A DNA stretch of 64,000 nucleotides from Nageia nagi (taxonomy: Eukaryota > Pinophyta), in assembly GCA_050084985.1 (NCBI GenBank), contig JBITNC010000001.1, positions 30,690,001-30,754,000 of the forward strand, given 5' to 3'. Below the pieces are notes generated by a model. It was not told the origin of the DNA and ran no database searches. It saw nothing but the letters and a program-made list of their open reading frames with translations. Numbering within the stretch: position 1 is the stretch's first letter; the number at the start of each line of letters is the position of its first letter. Below are positions 53,961 through 64,000 of the stretch, piece after piece. A program made the position numbers and the translations under genes.

Positions 53961-56899
53961 ATGTGAAATAATAAGCATGTGGTTTTAATAAACAACATTA
54001 AATGTTAAGTTTTAACTAAGTAAATAATACATGTTACATTTAACACTAAGGATATGCTTGATTTGATTCACAAGTGCAAATATTTTACAATTTAAATAAT
54101 AACCCATGTACCCAAATATATTTCTCATCTCAAAAATATAGATATAGAGTGATATTGTTGAAGCTTATTTTTTCGTCTAAAATTAGGCATTTACTTGGAT
54201 GACCACACAAAAGGAGCTTAGGTCCTACCAATCCTCAATAAGTTCCCCTTGGGCAGCAATATACTCTCACAAGGAGAAGTACTAGCTATTTTCTAAGTTT
54301 TTAATATTTATTGGATTGATCAAATTATTAATATGATTAGGTTTCAAGTTTTCCTTCTAGGTTATTAGGATAATCCTTGAATGGACATGTAGACATGTGG
54401 TATCGCTACACACATGTCTGCCTACCTAATAGAGTTATGTCTAAACCAATAGAGGAATTAGAGGTAATTGAAAAGTATAAACTTTTCACCACTTGGATCT
54501 TTGAACTTAAAGGCTCCAATCTACTTGTTCTCACCTCATGGCTCCCTAAATAAGTCATGTTGTAGAATGTACATGTAGATGTATTTATTTTAGGGGGTTG
54601 CTTATATCAATATTTGCATTTTTTGCATAAGGAAATAAAGCAAACTACAAAACATGAAGTAAAAGAGAATAAGTAAATATCATCTATTTACAATTTGAAA
54701 CCTTAGTGTCCAATGGGTTTTGCTTACCAACCCCTAAAGAACATCTTTACATCATTCTAATTTTTGCACAAGTCTATTCTAAACTTTGCAAAAAAAAAAA
54801 ATGAGGCAATAATGATTCAAGTTATAAACATGCATCATTCCATAACTTAAGTAATAAATATGCACTATTCATAACCCCCTTTGTTTTTAAATATGCATTA
54901 TTCCTATAATTTGCATAAGTTTATTTATTAACTTTGCATAAGGAATAAATACTTAAGCATAAACATGCATTATTTCTATAATTTGGAGATATTCCATCAA
55001 ATATACCATGCATCATTCCCATAACTTGTATAAGAATGTAAAAAATACAATAACTTAAGTAATAAGATTGCATTATTTCAACTTAAAATTTTTTGCTCAT
55101 ACATCATCTTAACTTAAAAGTATGTATCTAAAAATGTACTTAACAATTTTAAGAAATATATCTTTTAAAAAAATTGGAATACTTATCAAATAAGTACCAT
55201 GCATTTAAGTTTTAAGTAATAAGCATTTACTTAAAATTTTAAGCCCTAATCATTAACTTAAAAAATTAAGTAAGCATCATGCTTTAAACTTTAAGTAAAA
55301 AAATTCATACAAATCCCCCTTTTTACTTAAGGTTTTATCCCTAAAATTTGTATGCTAAAAAATTAGTAGGCATAGATAAATTTTGAGTAAGAATTAAATC
55401 CCTCTCCTTCAACTTAAATATTCATCCTTTAAAAAAGCATACTTAGATTACCTTAGCAAATTTTTGAATAAATTATTTTTGCCTAAGTAAATTACCGTAT
55501 TTGAAAAAACAAATTATGCTTCAAAATATCCTCCATATGCCACATTTTTACAAAAAAGGTGGTATAGCTTCTAAGAGTAATGTAATCATGACAATGCATT
55601 AAATTTGGAGTATAAATACATAAAAGAGATGGCTTGCAAGCAAAGAGATGGAAAAAGATGATGGTCTATAAAAAAAAAACTTTGTTTGCAAGTAAACAAA
55701 AAACTTTAATGGCTAAATACCAAAAAAATAATAAATAAAAGTGGAGGTTCTAACTAAGACGCAAAAAACATTTTACAAAAAAATACACTAGGAAAGAGTT
55801 GTGCATGGAGGTAATGGATGAGATGTGAGGGAGGAGGATGATTCAACCCAATGGAGGACCAATTGATTGAGCCAAAGCACCAAATGAACAAATCTCATGA
55901 TCCCTAGTAGTTAGAGGGGCATCATAGTAAGAGAAAGACTCAATTTTGGGTGTTGATTTAGTGCTCAAAGCTATTGACCCATAATCTACCATTCAATATC
56001 CATATTCAATGCCTCTTCAAGAGCCAAAGTGAGTAAGGGTGGAGGCCTCACCCCACTAAAGATATAGATGAACTTCCTTTCTTTATGGATCCATAGCAAG
56101 CATAGCAATCACCAAGCTTATCCTAACAACCCCTAATAGCTCTCTTAGGTAGAGGCCCGAGAGCAAAGAGAAAGGGTTTAGAAAGAGGCCAAATATTTGA
56201 TCAAATTAGAATATAGTAGTCCATTCCCTTTACCTTCTCCCACATTCTTATTCCTTTATGTACAAATTTAATTACATTCTTTTAAGCTCTACTCTAATCC
56301 AAACCAAAAAATGGAGGCAAAGGTGGAGACATAGGTAGCACTTTTGATGTGTTCTACAAATAAAATGAGCCCTTTTGAGTGAGATAGCCTTCACCAAAGA
56401 TAAAATTAGATGGATACATTGGTATCAACACAAGCATAAGAAGAAAAAGGGTCTAGAAAGAGGTGAGGTGTCAAGAGCAGAGCATGGTGGAGGAGGGAAA
56501 CTGATGCCACACAAACCATAGGAGGGACATAAGAACCATGCAAGGGAGAAAATGGGTGGATGGAAGAGAATTCTTGTGGTGAACAAGGGCCACGAGTCAT
56601 CAATAAGTAGGGGTCATGAAGGAACCATAAGGTAGGGAAGTGAAGTTTATTAAATAGTCAACAACAAAAGAGGAAAGTTTGGGGAAAATGAAGCCACCAA
56701 GCTTGGTGGTCCTATCCTCAACCACTTTTTTTAAAAAAACTTGATTCATTTGAAAACAAAATTCCAATTTTGAAACAAATATATAATTGTAAAAATTAAA
56801 ACTTCATAAGTATATATATATATATTAAAAAATATTTTTATTATATATAGTTATATATATATTAAAAAAATGAAGTTTTTAAGGTTCATTTGTCTTAAA
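53961..56899 (-). other. Very long leader of I, noncoding
   Basis: 2.9 kb between gag and the 5' LTR. From 54770 to 55500 it is a low-complexity run of related phrases (AACTTAAGTAATAA, ATGCATTATTCC, TTTAAGTAA), apparently grown by local duplication. 56400-56650 is less AT-rich, with an open stretch (56406-56603 minus) of no known kind. An AT-rich tract, TATATATATATATT and copies, stands at 56811-56866. The expected TGG-start primer-binding site beside the LTR is not convincing. Confidence 0.5.
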
Positions 56900-57343
56900 C
56901 AACCAATTTCACATGAAAGCTCACAAAACACATCTAACTAACACACAAAGCAATCTCACAAAGATAACACAAGATGTAAGTGGTTCCTCTACTAGGAGTA
57001 CATCCACTAACTAGATCTCTGTTCTTAATAAATATGAACTCTTACAATCCTTCTACTCTTTTATCCTAACCACTATCATATAGTATAACTTTACTCCACA
57101 ATTGGTGTATGATCATAAAGAGAGAGCCTTTTATTTATAGGCCAAAATCCCTCTATGAATCACCCTTTTATCCAATGTACAAAAGCATGACATGCACATC
57201 CTTTTACACAAGGGGCATGCTCATGACATGGAGTGTAAGACAAGCATTTAAATACTTAATCTATCAAATAATACCCTTAAGTATTAGTGAACTTACATAG
57301 AAGATTTAATACAAACTTTTACAATAATGAATTATACATTCCA
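56900..57343 (-). repeat. 5' LTR of I
   Basis: 444 bases, homologous to 48732-49191. In minus orientation it starts TGGAATGTATAATTC and has a TATA box, CTATAAATAAAAGG, at about 57126-57139. Relative to the left copy it lacks some 15 bases around 57245 (the GTTACATTATCGTATTCAC region). Confidence 0.9.
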
Positions 57344-57348
57344 ATAAA

Positions 57349-57979
57349 TAGTGCATACTACTAAACTTCTAAAATTCATCCCAAACACTCCTATCATCAC
57401 AATTTCCTTCACCTAGGCATATATCAATCTTTGCAACCTATTCTTTCTCTTTTTTATCAATTGGTTCTTCATGGTTTTCCTCATTTGGTACTTCAATATT
57501 GGCAAAGGTGGTTTTTGTTATTTGTGAGAAGTCATCAACTAAAATGTGAGGGTATAGATACATACTTTGCATAATTTGTAATAAATCTTATCTATGAATT
57601 GGAGAAATTTAGAGAATCTTAAACACAGTTATTTCATCTTGATCATATTCTACATATGACATTGTTGAGGAATTTTTTAGGGTATAATAGCACTTATGTT
57701 ATTGACTTGAAAACTATCTTCATTAGATTCATAATAATCCTCATTATCATTTGGATCATAGCTGATTTTACCATTATCAATTCATTTTTGCATATTCTTA
57801 CTCAATGTAATACAACCATTAGTCCTATGCCATTTAACTTGATGATAAAGATAATAAACATTTTTATTATACCACTCTTGCTTTGGATCATTTTCTCCTA
57901 ACTCTTGTATTCAATGTGGCTCAATCAAACCTTATTTGTAAACAAAATTCATACATGATCTTAGAAGGGAGAGGGAGTA
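57349..57979 (-). pseudogene. C-terminal gag to protease region of H
   Basis: Minus-strand codons near 57905-57740 read ENDPKQEWYNKNVYYLYHQV, then KWHRTNGCITLSKNMQK and NGKISYDPNDNEDY, matching the zinc-knuckle region and the L---I--GK--- segment of Tat-type gag, with the Cys residues mostly gone. The remainder (57720-57349) is degraded and runs into the ATAAA target site of I. Confidence 0.6.
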
Positions 57980-58806
57980 TTAAATATTCTTTTTCCTTAT
58001 TACCTCTTGGAGCTTCACCACTTGGTTTATGATCTTCTTTGGTTGTTTATCTTCCTTCTTTTGATATGGTCTTTTTTGATATTTTGACAGATTGTCATAT
58101 ATTAGCTTTCCCATTTCCACCATACACTCTTTTTTTTTAATAAACTCAAGAATAATGTTAGAAAAATAAAAATCCATATAATCCATAATTATAAACCTTA
58201 ATTTATGGTGAATATTATGAACAAATATGGCCTTTGCATGTGCTTCTAACAAAGGCTCCTTAATCATACTCCAAATAATTTGAAATATTTCAACAAACTT
58301 TGCTAATCTCTCATTTTGTATTTGCTTAGTATTCATTAAATCAGAAATAATAACTTTCCTAGGAGCTTTATATTTGAAATGCATATGAAATTCAGACATG
58401 CATTATTCATAAGACTTAATTGACTTAGAGGGAAAAGAAAAATACCAATTAAGAGCATCACCCGTTAAAGTAGTTGGAAAATATTTAGTGATTATATTGT
58501 CATTTACTCATAGATTTAATTCAAACTTCATCTAAAAAGCCTTCATATGATCCATAGGTTATCCTTCTACAAAATATGAGTTAAATATTGTTCCACTTTA
58601 AGGTTAGGTGCCCTAGTATTGCAAATTTCATCACATAACAAACTAGAATCCCTAAAAATAGGAGGATTAGCTCCAACAGACTGATTATTGACCCCAATGT
58701 TGGATTCATCACTTTTATCTTCATTTACATAAAGTATCTTATTCAAATTATCTTTGGTTGCATCATAAAAACTATTTACCATGGCAAGAAACTCGATTGG
58801 TTCCAT
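57980..58806 (-). pseudogene. Gag of gypsy element H
   Basis: Two open pieces. 58806-58567 starts MEPIEFLAMVNSFYDATKDN and includes a Ser/Asn-rich linker (SDESNIGVNNQSVGANPPIF) and the start of the core (ICNTRAPNLKVEQYL). 58399-57980 continues MSEFHMHFKYKAPRKVIISD, then NERLAKFVEIFQIIWSMIKE and HKLRFIIMDYMDFYFSNIIL, with a basic C-terminus (KRPYQKKEDKQPKK). This is the Retrotrans_gag fold in a Ty3/gypsy element. The gap of 170 bases between the pieces has stops. It is oriented opposite to G. Confidence 0.8.
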
Positions 58807-59879
58807 TTCTCAAATACTTGGACTCTAATATTAGTCCAATCCAAAAACCTTAGGGCTTTTGGCACAACTAATAGGCAAAATATGCAACTATAAACTTCAA
58901 ATAATCCCAATTATTTTTGAATCACATATATATAAGGTTAGGACAAGTTATTATCATGAAATAAACTACCAAATAATTGCAAAATAGGTTCAAAATTTAG
59001 AGCTTTTTAATATGACATTTTTTTGCAAAAATTTCTCAAAATTAATCAAAATCTGCAATTTTAGGGTTTGACAAATCATAAAAATTTTCCAATTATAATT
59101 ATTTATGGTTTGGAAAAAAAATTCAATGTGATAAATATGTTTACTCAAAAAATAACCTTGCAAGCATGCAAAACCAAAAGCTATCACAACCAATAGAAAC
59201 TCTTTATTGATATCTAAATGAACCTCAATTTTGATTACAAGTTACCTCACAATGGAGGGATTTAGTACAATGTGTAATATAGGCATCTTGGAGGTATTTC
59301 TTTGTTGATATCTTCAATATCTAGATATCATTTAATTGAACTTGAAACAATAATAATTTTGATTGCATCTTTCTTGCTAACTCCTTGGCTTCTCTTTACT
59401 TTAATCAGTTGCTAGTCTTGTAATCCTGCACATAGATAAATAGACAACCCATCAAACATACCTACTCATGCTCTAATATTATAATAAATAAAGATACATA
59501 TAAGCAAAAATAGAAAACTAAAATGTAATTAGCAATCTACATGTGATTTAGTAGTGTAAGGTTGCCTTTTATTTTCTAACTTCTATCCTCTTTTTTCTCC
59601 ATGGGAGGGGTCTTATTTATAGATTTTCCAAGGTAGTATTAGTTGCTATTTTGGAAGGTAGGGTTGGATAAAAAATCTTACCCAACCTTGTCATGGATTA
59701 TATCCATGGAAGAAAAATGTAGGATCAAGGATGACTCACCCTTAATTCATTAGCTTATTTCCTTATGCATCTAATTTTTCTATTTTTTCTTTGTGTTTTC
59801 TATTTATAGGATTGCTAGTGATTACCCATCAGGTGCTAGCAATTTGGTATGATCACTGGTGATTGTATTGGATTGTTAG
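58807..59879 (-). other. Leader and probable 5' LTR of H
   Basis: No gene. In minus orientation a TATA box, TCTATAAATAAGA, lies at 59611-59623 followed by CCCCTCCCATGG, as in plant LTR promoters. From the TATA box to gag is about 800 bases. LTR ends could not be fixed because the element's second LTR is not recognised in the window. Confidence 0.5.
59611..59623 (-). promoter_or_regulatory. TATA box, probably of the H LTR
   Basis: TCTATAAATAAGA read on the minus strand, directing transcription toward the H gag. Confidence 0.55.
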
Positions 59880-59941
59880 TGTAGACACTAAAAATTAACA
59901 CATTTATATTAAAATACACAAACACTGGTGACCCAAAAAAA

Positions 59942-59970
59942 TGCCAACGATTACCCTATGATCGTTGGCA
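59942..59970. repeat. Perfect hairpin in U3 of G
   Basis: TGCCAACGAT and ATCGTTGGCA form a 10-bp perfect stem around the loop TACCCTATG. GGTGACC and GGTCACCGGTGAC phrases lie on either side (59936 and 59980). Confidence 0.9.
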
Positions 59971-60194
59971 TCTGCTTATGGTCACCGGTGACTTTGCAAG
60001 TGAAAAATTCAAAACCAAAAAATACAAGATAAAGTGTGACTTGATGCTTTAACCAAGAAAGAATGGATAGAGGGGTTTAGTCACCACCTCTGTTAGCCAA
60101 AGATGCACACCACACTTACTATTATGGGGTTGAGGATGAGTTTTGACCCCATCTTGTAGCTAAACAAAAATTACACCTATATAATTCAAGAAAT

Positions 60195-60203
60195 CTATAA
60201 ATA
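60195..60203 (+). promoter_or_regulatory. TATA box of the G LTR
   Basis: CTATAAATA about 390 bases before the polyadenylation-like signals and 540 bases before the LTR end. Confidence 0.6.
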
Positions 60204-60738
60204 CAGGAAGAAACCAAGTAATAGGGGATTCAAATTTGAAGTAATGTTATGCTGCTACAATGAGATGAGACATATTGAGCTTTTATATCATTATATTCCT
60301 TCTATGTCATGTTTGCTTTATGTTAAATTATTATGAACAGGTATGTTTGATGAATTTGTCTTAACATGTGTGCAGGGTCCACAGGTGTTGAGATGCATTA
60401 AAGAGAGAAGGCATTAAAGATTCAAACATGTGGTATTAGGATTAGAAAAGGAAATGAATACAAAAGATTATAGAAACTTCAACATCTGAATCCTAACTAC
60501 TAGTGTTTTAACCAGTTTCCAGCACCTTTTTAGGGTCATCATCGACTCTACATTATTCACATCTCAGTCTTTGTATCAATTTAGCATAATAAAAGAATAA
60601 AAGCCCTCTTGTACAAGGTAATAGATTTAGTTATCTGTTATTGTAATCGAGGTTTATCAAGAAGATCAATTAAAAATATGTTGTGTCTTAATATTTTGTC
60701 TTGTGTGCTCATAGGGGTTGATTTTTTGGTAGACATTT

Positions 60739-60755
60739 TGGCACTAGAAGGAGGG
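60739..60755 (+). promoter_or_regulatory. Primer-binding site of G
   Basis: TGGCACTAGAAGGAGGG, three bases after the LTR end. It begins with TGG as required and is purine-rich. The tRNA species is not assigned. Confidence 0.65.
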
Positions 60756-62542
60756 TCCCTTGCATGCATTTAGAGAATTGGAATGAAAATAGGCTTGAGT
60801 TTCTTTTGTTTTGATCATATTTTGATTCTATTTGCATCTTGTGGAACTATAAACTAACTTAAGCTATTTTATTTGTTGTTTGTTTTTGTTTTTTATTTTT
60901 TCTTGGATCGACGATGATCGGACCATAATCGCCAACAATCTCTATAAAATCATCAATGATCTTTGTAAAATCACCAACGATCCCTGTTAAAATTGGTATG
61001 TTCTCTAATCTGATGTAAATATAATAAGCATAAGTAGGCATTTAAAATGATAGTTGGTAAAATTTGCTCGTGATCTCTTTTCTCAGAGTGCATGTAGAAA
61101 ATGGGTAGCAAAAATTTTAAAATGCATTATTTAATATATGAGTGATATTTATTTATTTTCTTGGGTTATGGGGTATGTACACATTAATACTTTTTATCTC
61201 ATCTACTTATGCTCTCTCTTTGCACTTTATGCGATCTAAGGTGACCAGAATAGACTTGGTAAGAAGGAATAATTAAATTTCTCTTTTCTTTCACACTATT
61301 ATTAATTTGGTTAATATATCACACATAATGACCTCTTACCAAGTTTGCCCTTACCACTCCAATGGAGGTTGAAGGGATATGTGACTAGTAAGAGGAGGCA
61401 ATTTACTACACATAATACTTCCACAATTGGAAGGAGTAAATGAATCACATTAAAAGGAATAAACTTAAGGAATATAAATTGGGTCTTGGGTAGTATAAAT
61501 CATACTAAAAGGTTAATGAATTGGATGGAATCGAATACACTAAGTACTTTCACTTAACAAAGTATGCTCTCACTTTTGCACTTTAAGCGATCTTAAGTGA
61601 TCAGAAATAAGTTAAGTGAAAGAGGTAAAATTTATTCACATTTCATTTTGGAAATTTACTTCACGTTAACACTTTTAAAGATGTCTACCCTTACCACTCC
61701 ATTGGAGGTCGAAGGGATATGTGACTCTTGGAGGAGTAATTGAACCTCACTTAATTAATTTATCTACACTTAATGGCTTTTTACTAAGTCTACTCTTACC
61801 ACTCCATTGGAGGTCGAAGAGATATGTGACTAGTAAGAAGAAGGAATTTATCACACATAATACTTCCATAGCTGGAAGGGATTAATGAACATCATTAAGA
61901 TTTTGAATAATGAATCATATTATAATTAAAGAACAATAGGGTTTATTAAGGTCAAACACCACTAAAAATAAACTTTTGATTGTATCACATTGAGATAAGA
62001 TAAGTAAATGGACATGAATGTTTGAGAGGGTAGTATGCATAAGTGTATTTTACTTGTTTAAATGCATTTCATAAGGCCTTAAAGAAATAATTGAACATTA
62101 ACGAGTTGGATGTTATTACCAACTGTTAATTCTTACTTCTTGGAACCCACTGACATAACATACTTGAAACCATAGAGCAAGTTACACTTAGAAGTGATGA
62201 CCAAGGTGACTTTTCCATAGGTAGGAGTCAAAAAAGAGACTCATCTAGAACCAAGCCAAAAGCCATAGATACATGTAAATATTAATTAGGATTATCCAAC
62301 CTACCTTGTTTAACACTTGACTAGTCAAAATAAACCAAGAAAATTAAAAATGAACAACTCATATCATTCATTTAACTCAGACATTAAAAATATGTGAAAA
62401 AGTTAAAAAAGATAATCACATCGTTAAAAGTAAGTTTGCATATAGGATGTTTGTGCATTAAATTATTTTCCCAAAAACATAATATAAAAGATAAAAATAG
62501 AGTTTCTTTTTTACAATGCTTGTTTATAACATTAAAAAAAAA
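60756..62542 (+). other. Long leader of G with internal duplications
   Basis: 1.8 kb without a gene. Near 60906-60990 a short repeat of ATCACCAACGATC-like phrases gives a chance minus-strand open frame (60859-61041). From 61209 to 61835 complex duplications occur, listed separately. Past 61900 the sequence is plain AT-rich up to the ATG at 62543. Confidence 0.55.
61209..61835 (+). repeat. Complex duplicated module in the G leader
   Basis: The 39-base core around CTTACCACTCCATTGGAGGT and GAAGGGATATGTGACT occurs three times: 61348-61386, 61688-61726 and 61793-61831. The first and third are followed by TAGTAAGA and then CACATAATACTTCCA. Upstream, TGCACTTTATGCGATCTAAG (61221) and TGCACTTTAAGCGATCTTAAG (61577) are also duplicated. 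The core contains CTCCATTGGAG, a self-complementary stretch. Confidence 0.85.
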
Positions 62543-64000
62543 ATGGTTCAAACTAGAAGTATGATTGCTAAGAAAATGCAAGAACACCCAATTGAAATAC
62601 AAGAAATAGATCCAAACAATATGGATCTGATAGAGTCTTTAGTTAGGGGGCCACCTCCATTAGATGAATTAGATCCATGGGTAGTTCATTATGTAGGTAA
62701 AGATTGGGATTGGGGTTATGATCAATCTAGATTGCAAAGACAAATTATAGAGGATCCTATTGCAAAGGCTAGAATGCAAGTGTTAGATGAAGATTTAATT
62801 GAAATTCATCATCATCTAGCTAATTATAGGGTTATTCCTAAAATGTCTTCTAGTTTACCAGGAGATGTAAGAAAAACTAAATCAAAGGCTTGATAACTTA
62901 GAAATTGATGAGGATAAATCTCAGGTTGAAACCATAGCGGTACCAAAAACTGAGCCATATAAAGTTAAATATGAAAGAGTCATTCATTAATTATCAGATG
63001 GTCGAAGAGTCAGTTCTTTAATTTGAAAAGAGGGATCTTTTTTTTCTCATAAATCTCTTGAATTAGGAAAAAATGAAGTATCAATACCTATGATTAATTT
63101 AGTTCAAAGAGCTCCTTCAATGAAGCAAATGGAGAAATCTTATTCCTCAAATGAAGGATTAAATAGAAGGACATCTAAGTTCAAAATAGAAGAGATACCT
63201 TCTTATGAAGAACTAAAAGAACGATAATTATATAAAACAAAATTTGGTCAAAAATTCACGGAAGTATATGTTGATGATATTAAAAAGGCCACAGAGATGC
63301 AATATCTTCTAAAGGAAGAAAATAAAAAAGCTAATGAATTCATTAAAATTCAAGAACAAGAAAATAAATTAAAAAAAATGGAAGATAAACTTCTTAGAGA
63401 TAAAAGGAAATTCATAGAACAAGAACAAGCAGAACAAGAAAGAAATGAATTCTTAGAACAAGAAAGGAAGAGAATTCACAAAGAACATGAGGTTCAACTT
63501 CATTTAAAAGAATTAGAACTTAAAAAATTAGAAAATGAAAAATTTAAAAGATAACAATATCTTTGTATGGATAAATAAAAACAAAGATAGTGGGATGAAT
63601 ACTAAAAAATAAAAAATTTGAAACCTAAAACTCCAAAAGGAAGTCAAATACAAAGATATCGAGACCCTTAGACAAATAAGAAGTGATGGATAAAGAGATA
63701 GCCATTTTGTTACAAAAGGAAATGGATAAAGAACTAGAACTTCAAAAACTATATGATAAACATAAACAAGATTCCATTAAAAGTTGGGTTGAACAGACCC
63801 AAAATCAAACAAAATGACCTTATTACAAAGGAAAAGATCTATATGAAAAAAGTATATCCCAAAAACTACCTAAAATCCCTATTCCATGACATCATTCACC
63901 ACTTAAAATATTGCCTCCACCACCATCAGAGTTTCCTTCTGATTATGAATCTTACACTTCAAGATCAATTTTGGAAAAGGATCCAAATATTTGAAGATAT
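62543..64000 (+). pseudogene. First ORF of G: gag-like, coiled-coil, unassigned
   Basis: Starts MVQTRSMIAKKMQEHPIEIQ at 62543, the first ATG after an A-run; MVxTRS-type beginnings are common in plant gypsy gags. The frame is open to 62893 (with WVVHYVGKDWDWGYDQSRLQ), then a frameshift leads to a second frame with a strong Glu/Lys/Gln coiled coil at 63297-63554 (EQENKLKKMEDKLLRDKRKF). Stops after 63555 fall at Gln-like sites (K-R-stop-Q-Y, K-stop-K-Q-R). A Pro-rich piece LPPPPSEFPSDYESYTS is readable near 63910-63960. No capsid core or zinc knuckle is seen before the window ends, so gag identity is inference. Confidence 0.5.

Larger units (their letters stand above)
48732..57343 (-). mobile_element. 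Ty1/copia element I, complete but decayed
   Basis: Minus-strand element with LTRs 48732-49191 and 56900-57343 and a perfect 5-bp target duplication ATAAA (48727-48731, 57344-57348). On the minus strand the order is leader, gag, protease, integrase, RT, RNase H, 3' noncoding region, which is Ty1/copia. It sits to the left of, and probably within, gypsy element H. Length about 8.6 kb, long for a copia element, because of the 2.9-kb leader. Confidence 0.9.
59880..60735 (+). repeat. 5' LTR of element G
   Basis: Starts TGTAGACACTAAAAATTAAC and ends TTGGTAGACA three bases before a primer-binding site; 856 bases. Inside: a perfect 10-bp hairpin (59942-59970), a TATA box CTATAAATA (60195-60203), and two AATAAAAG polyadenylation-like signals (60587-60602). 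The order U3, TATA, polyadenylation signal, end is as expected. Its start resembles the LTR-like start at 11133. Confidence 0.7.

Noticed and set aside
62543-64000. Endogenous pararetrovirus ORF
   Set aside because: Coiled coil and MVQTRS start are not specific. An LTR, TATA box and primer-binding site precede it, favouring an LTR retroelement; no movement-protein or RT motif is in view.
1-64000. Host protein-coding, tRNA or rRNA genes
   Set aside because: Nothing outside the retroelement families and the PMD-like gene showed coding structure, and no tRNA or rRNA sequence was noticed by eye; a tRNA scan and protein search could still find something short.

Overview
The window holds layered, decayed LTR retrotransposons and no recognisable host gene. 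AT-rich sequence, plant-type Ty3/gypsy and Ty1/copia polyproteins, an antisense plant mobile domain (PMD) gene and deep nesting point to a large-genome land plant. A gymnosperm is my best guess, but that is inference. I found no tRNA, rRNA, CRISPR array or bacterial feature. One 100-N scaffold gap lies at 48326-48425.

Layout. 1-7620 (+): interior of gypsy element F, in the order RNase H-like domain, reverse transcriptase (RT), RNase H, integrase (IN), then a very long extra 3' ORF. 7.6-12.6 kb: noncoding sequence with 25-bp and 100-bp arrays and two LTR-like starts (11133, 11780). 12.6-41.2 kb: gypsy element C (+, Tat-like, dual RNase H), which was broken twice. Copia element D (-, 13270-19354, target-site duplication TACAT) sits in its protease region. 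Gypsy element A (-, 21536-37930, duplication CCTAT) sits in its second RNase H. A is itself split by gypsy element B (+, 27475-35436), and the 3' LTR of B is split by a solo LTR, S (33403-35382). 41.2-48.3 kb: element J, with an LTR, a primer-binding site and a gag but no visible pol, plus an antisense PMD gene with its own TATA box and nearby repeat arrays. 48732-57343: copia element I (-, duplication ATAAA). 57.3-59.9 kb: gag end of gypsy element H (-). 59880-64000: 5' LTR, primer-binding site, long leader and first ORF of element G (+), which runs off the window.

How the parts relate. The LTRs would supply promoters and polyadenylation signals, gag the particle, and PR, RT, RNase H and IN the copying and insertion. 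Every polyprotein is interrupted, so nothing here is autonomous now. In the best-preserved ORFs (gag of J, the PMD gene, the first ORF of G) breaks are mostly single stop codons where glutamine is expected, with few frameshifts. That pattern fits cytosine deamination in methylated DNA. The insertion order read from the nesting is: C first; D and A into C; B into A; S into B.
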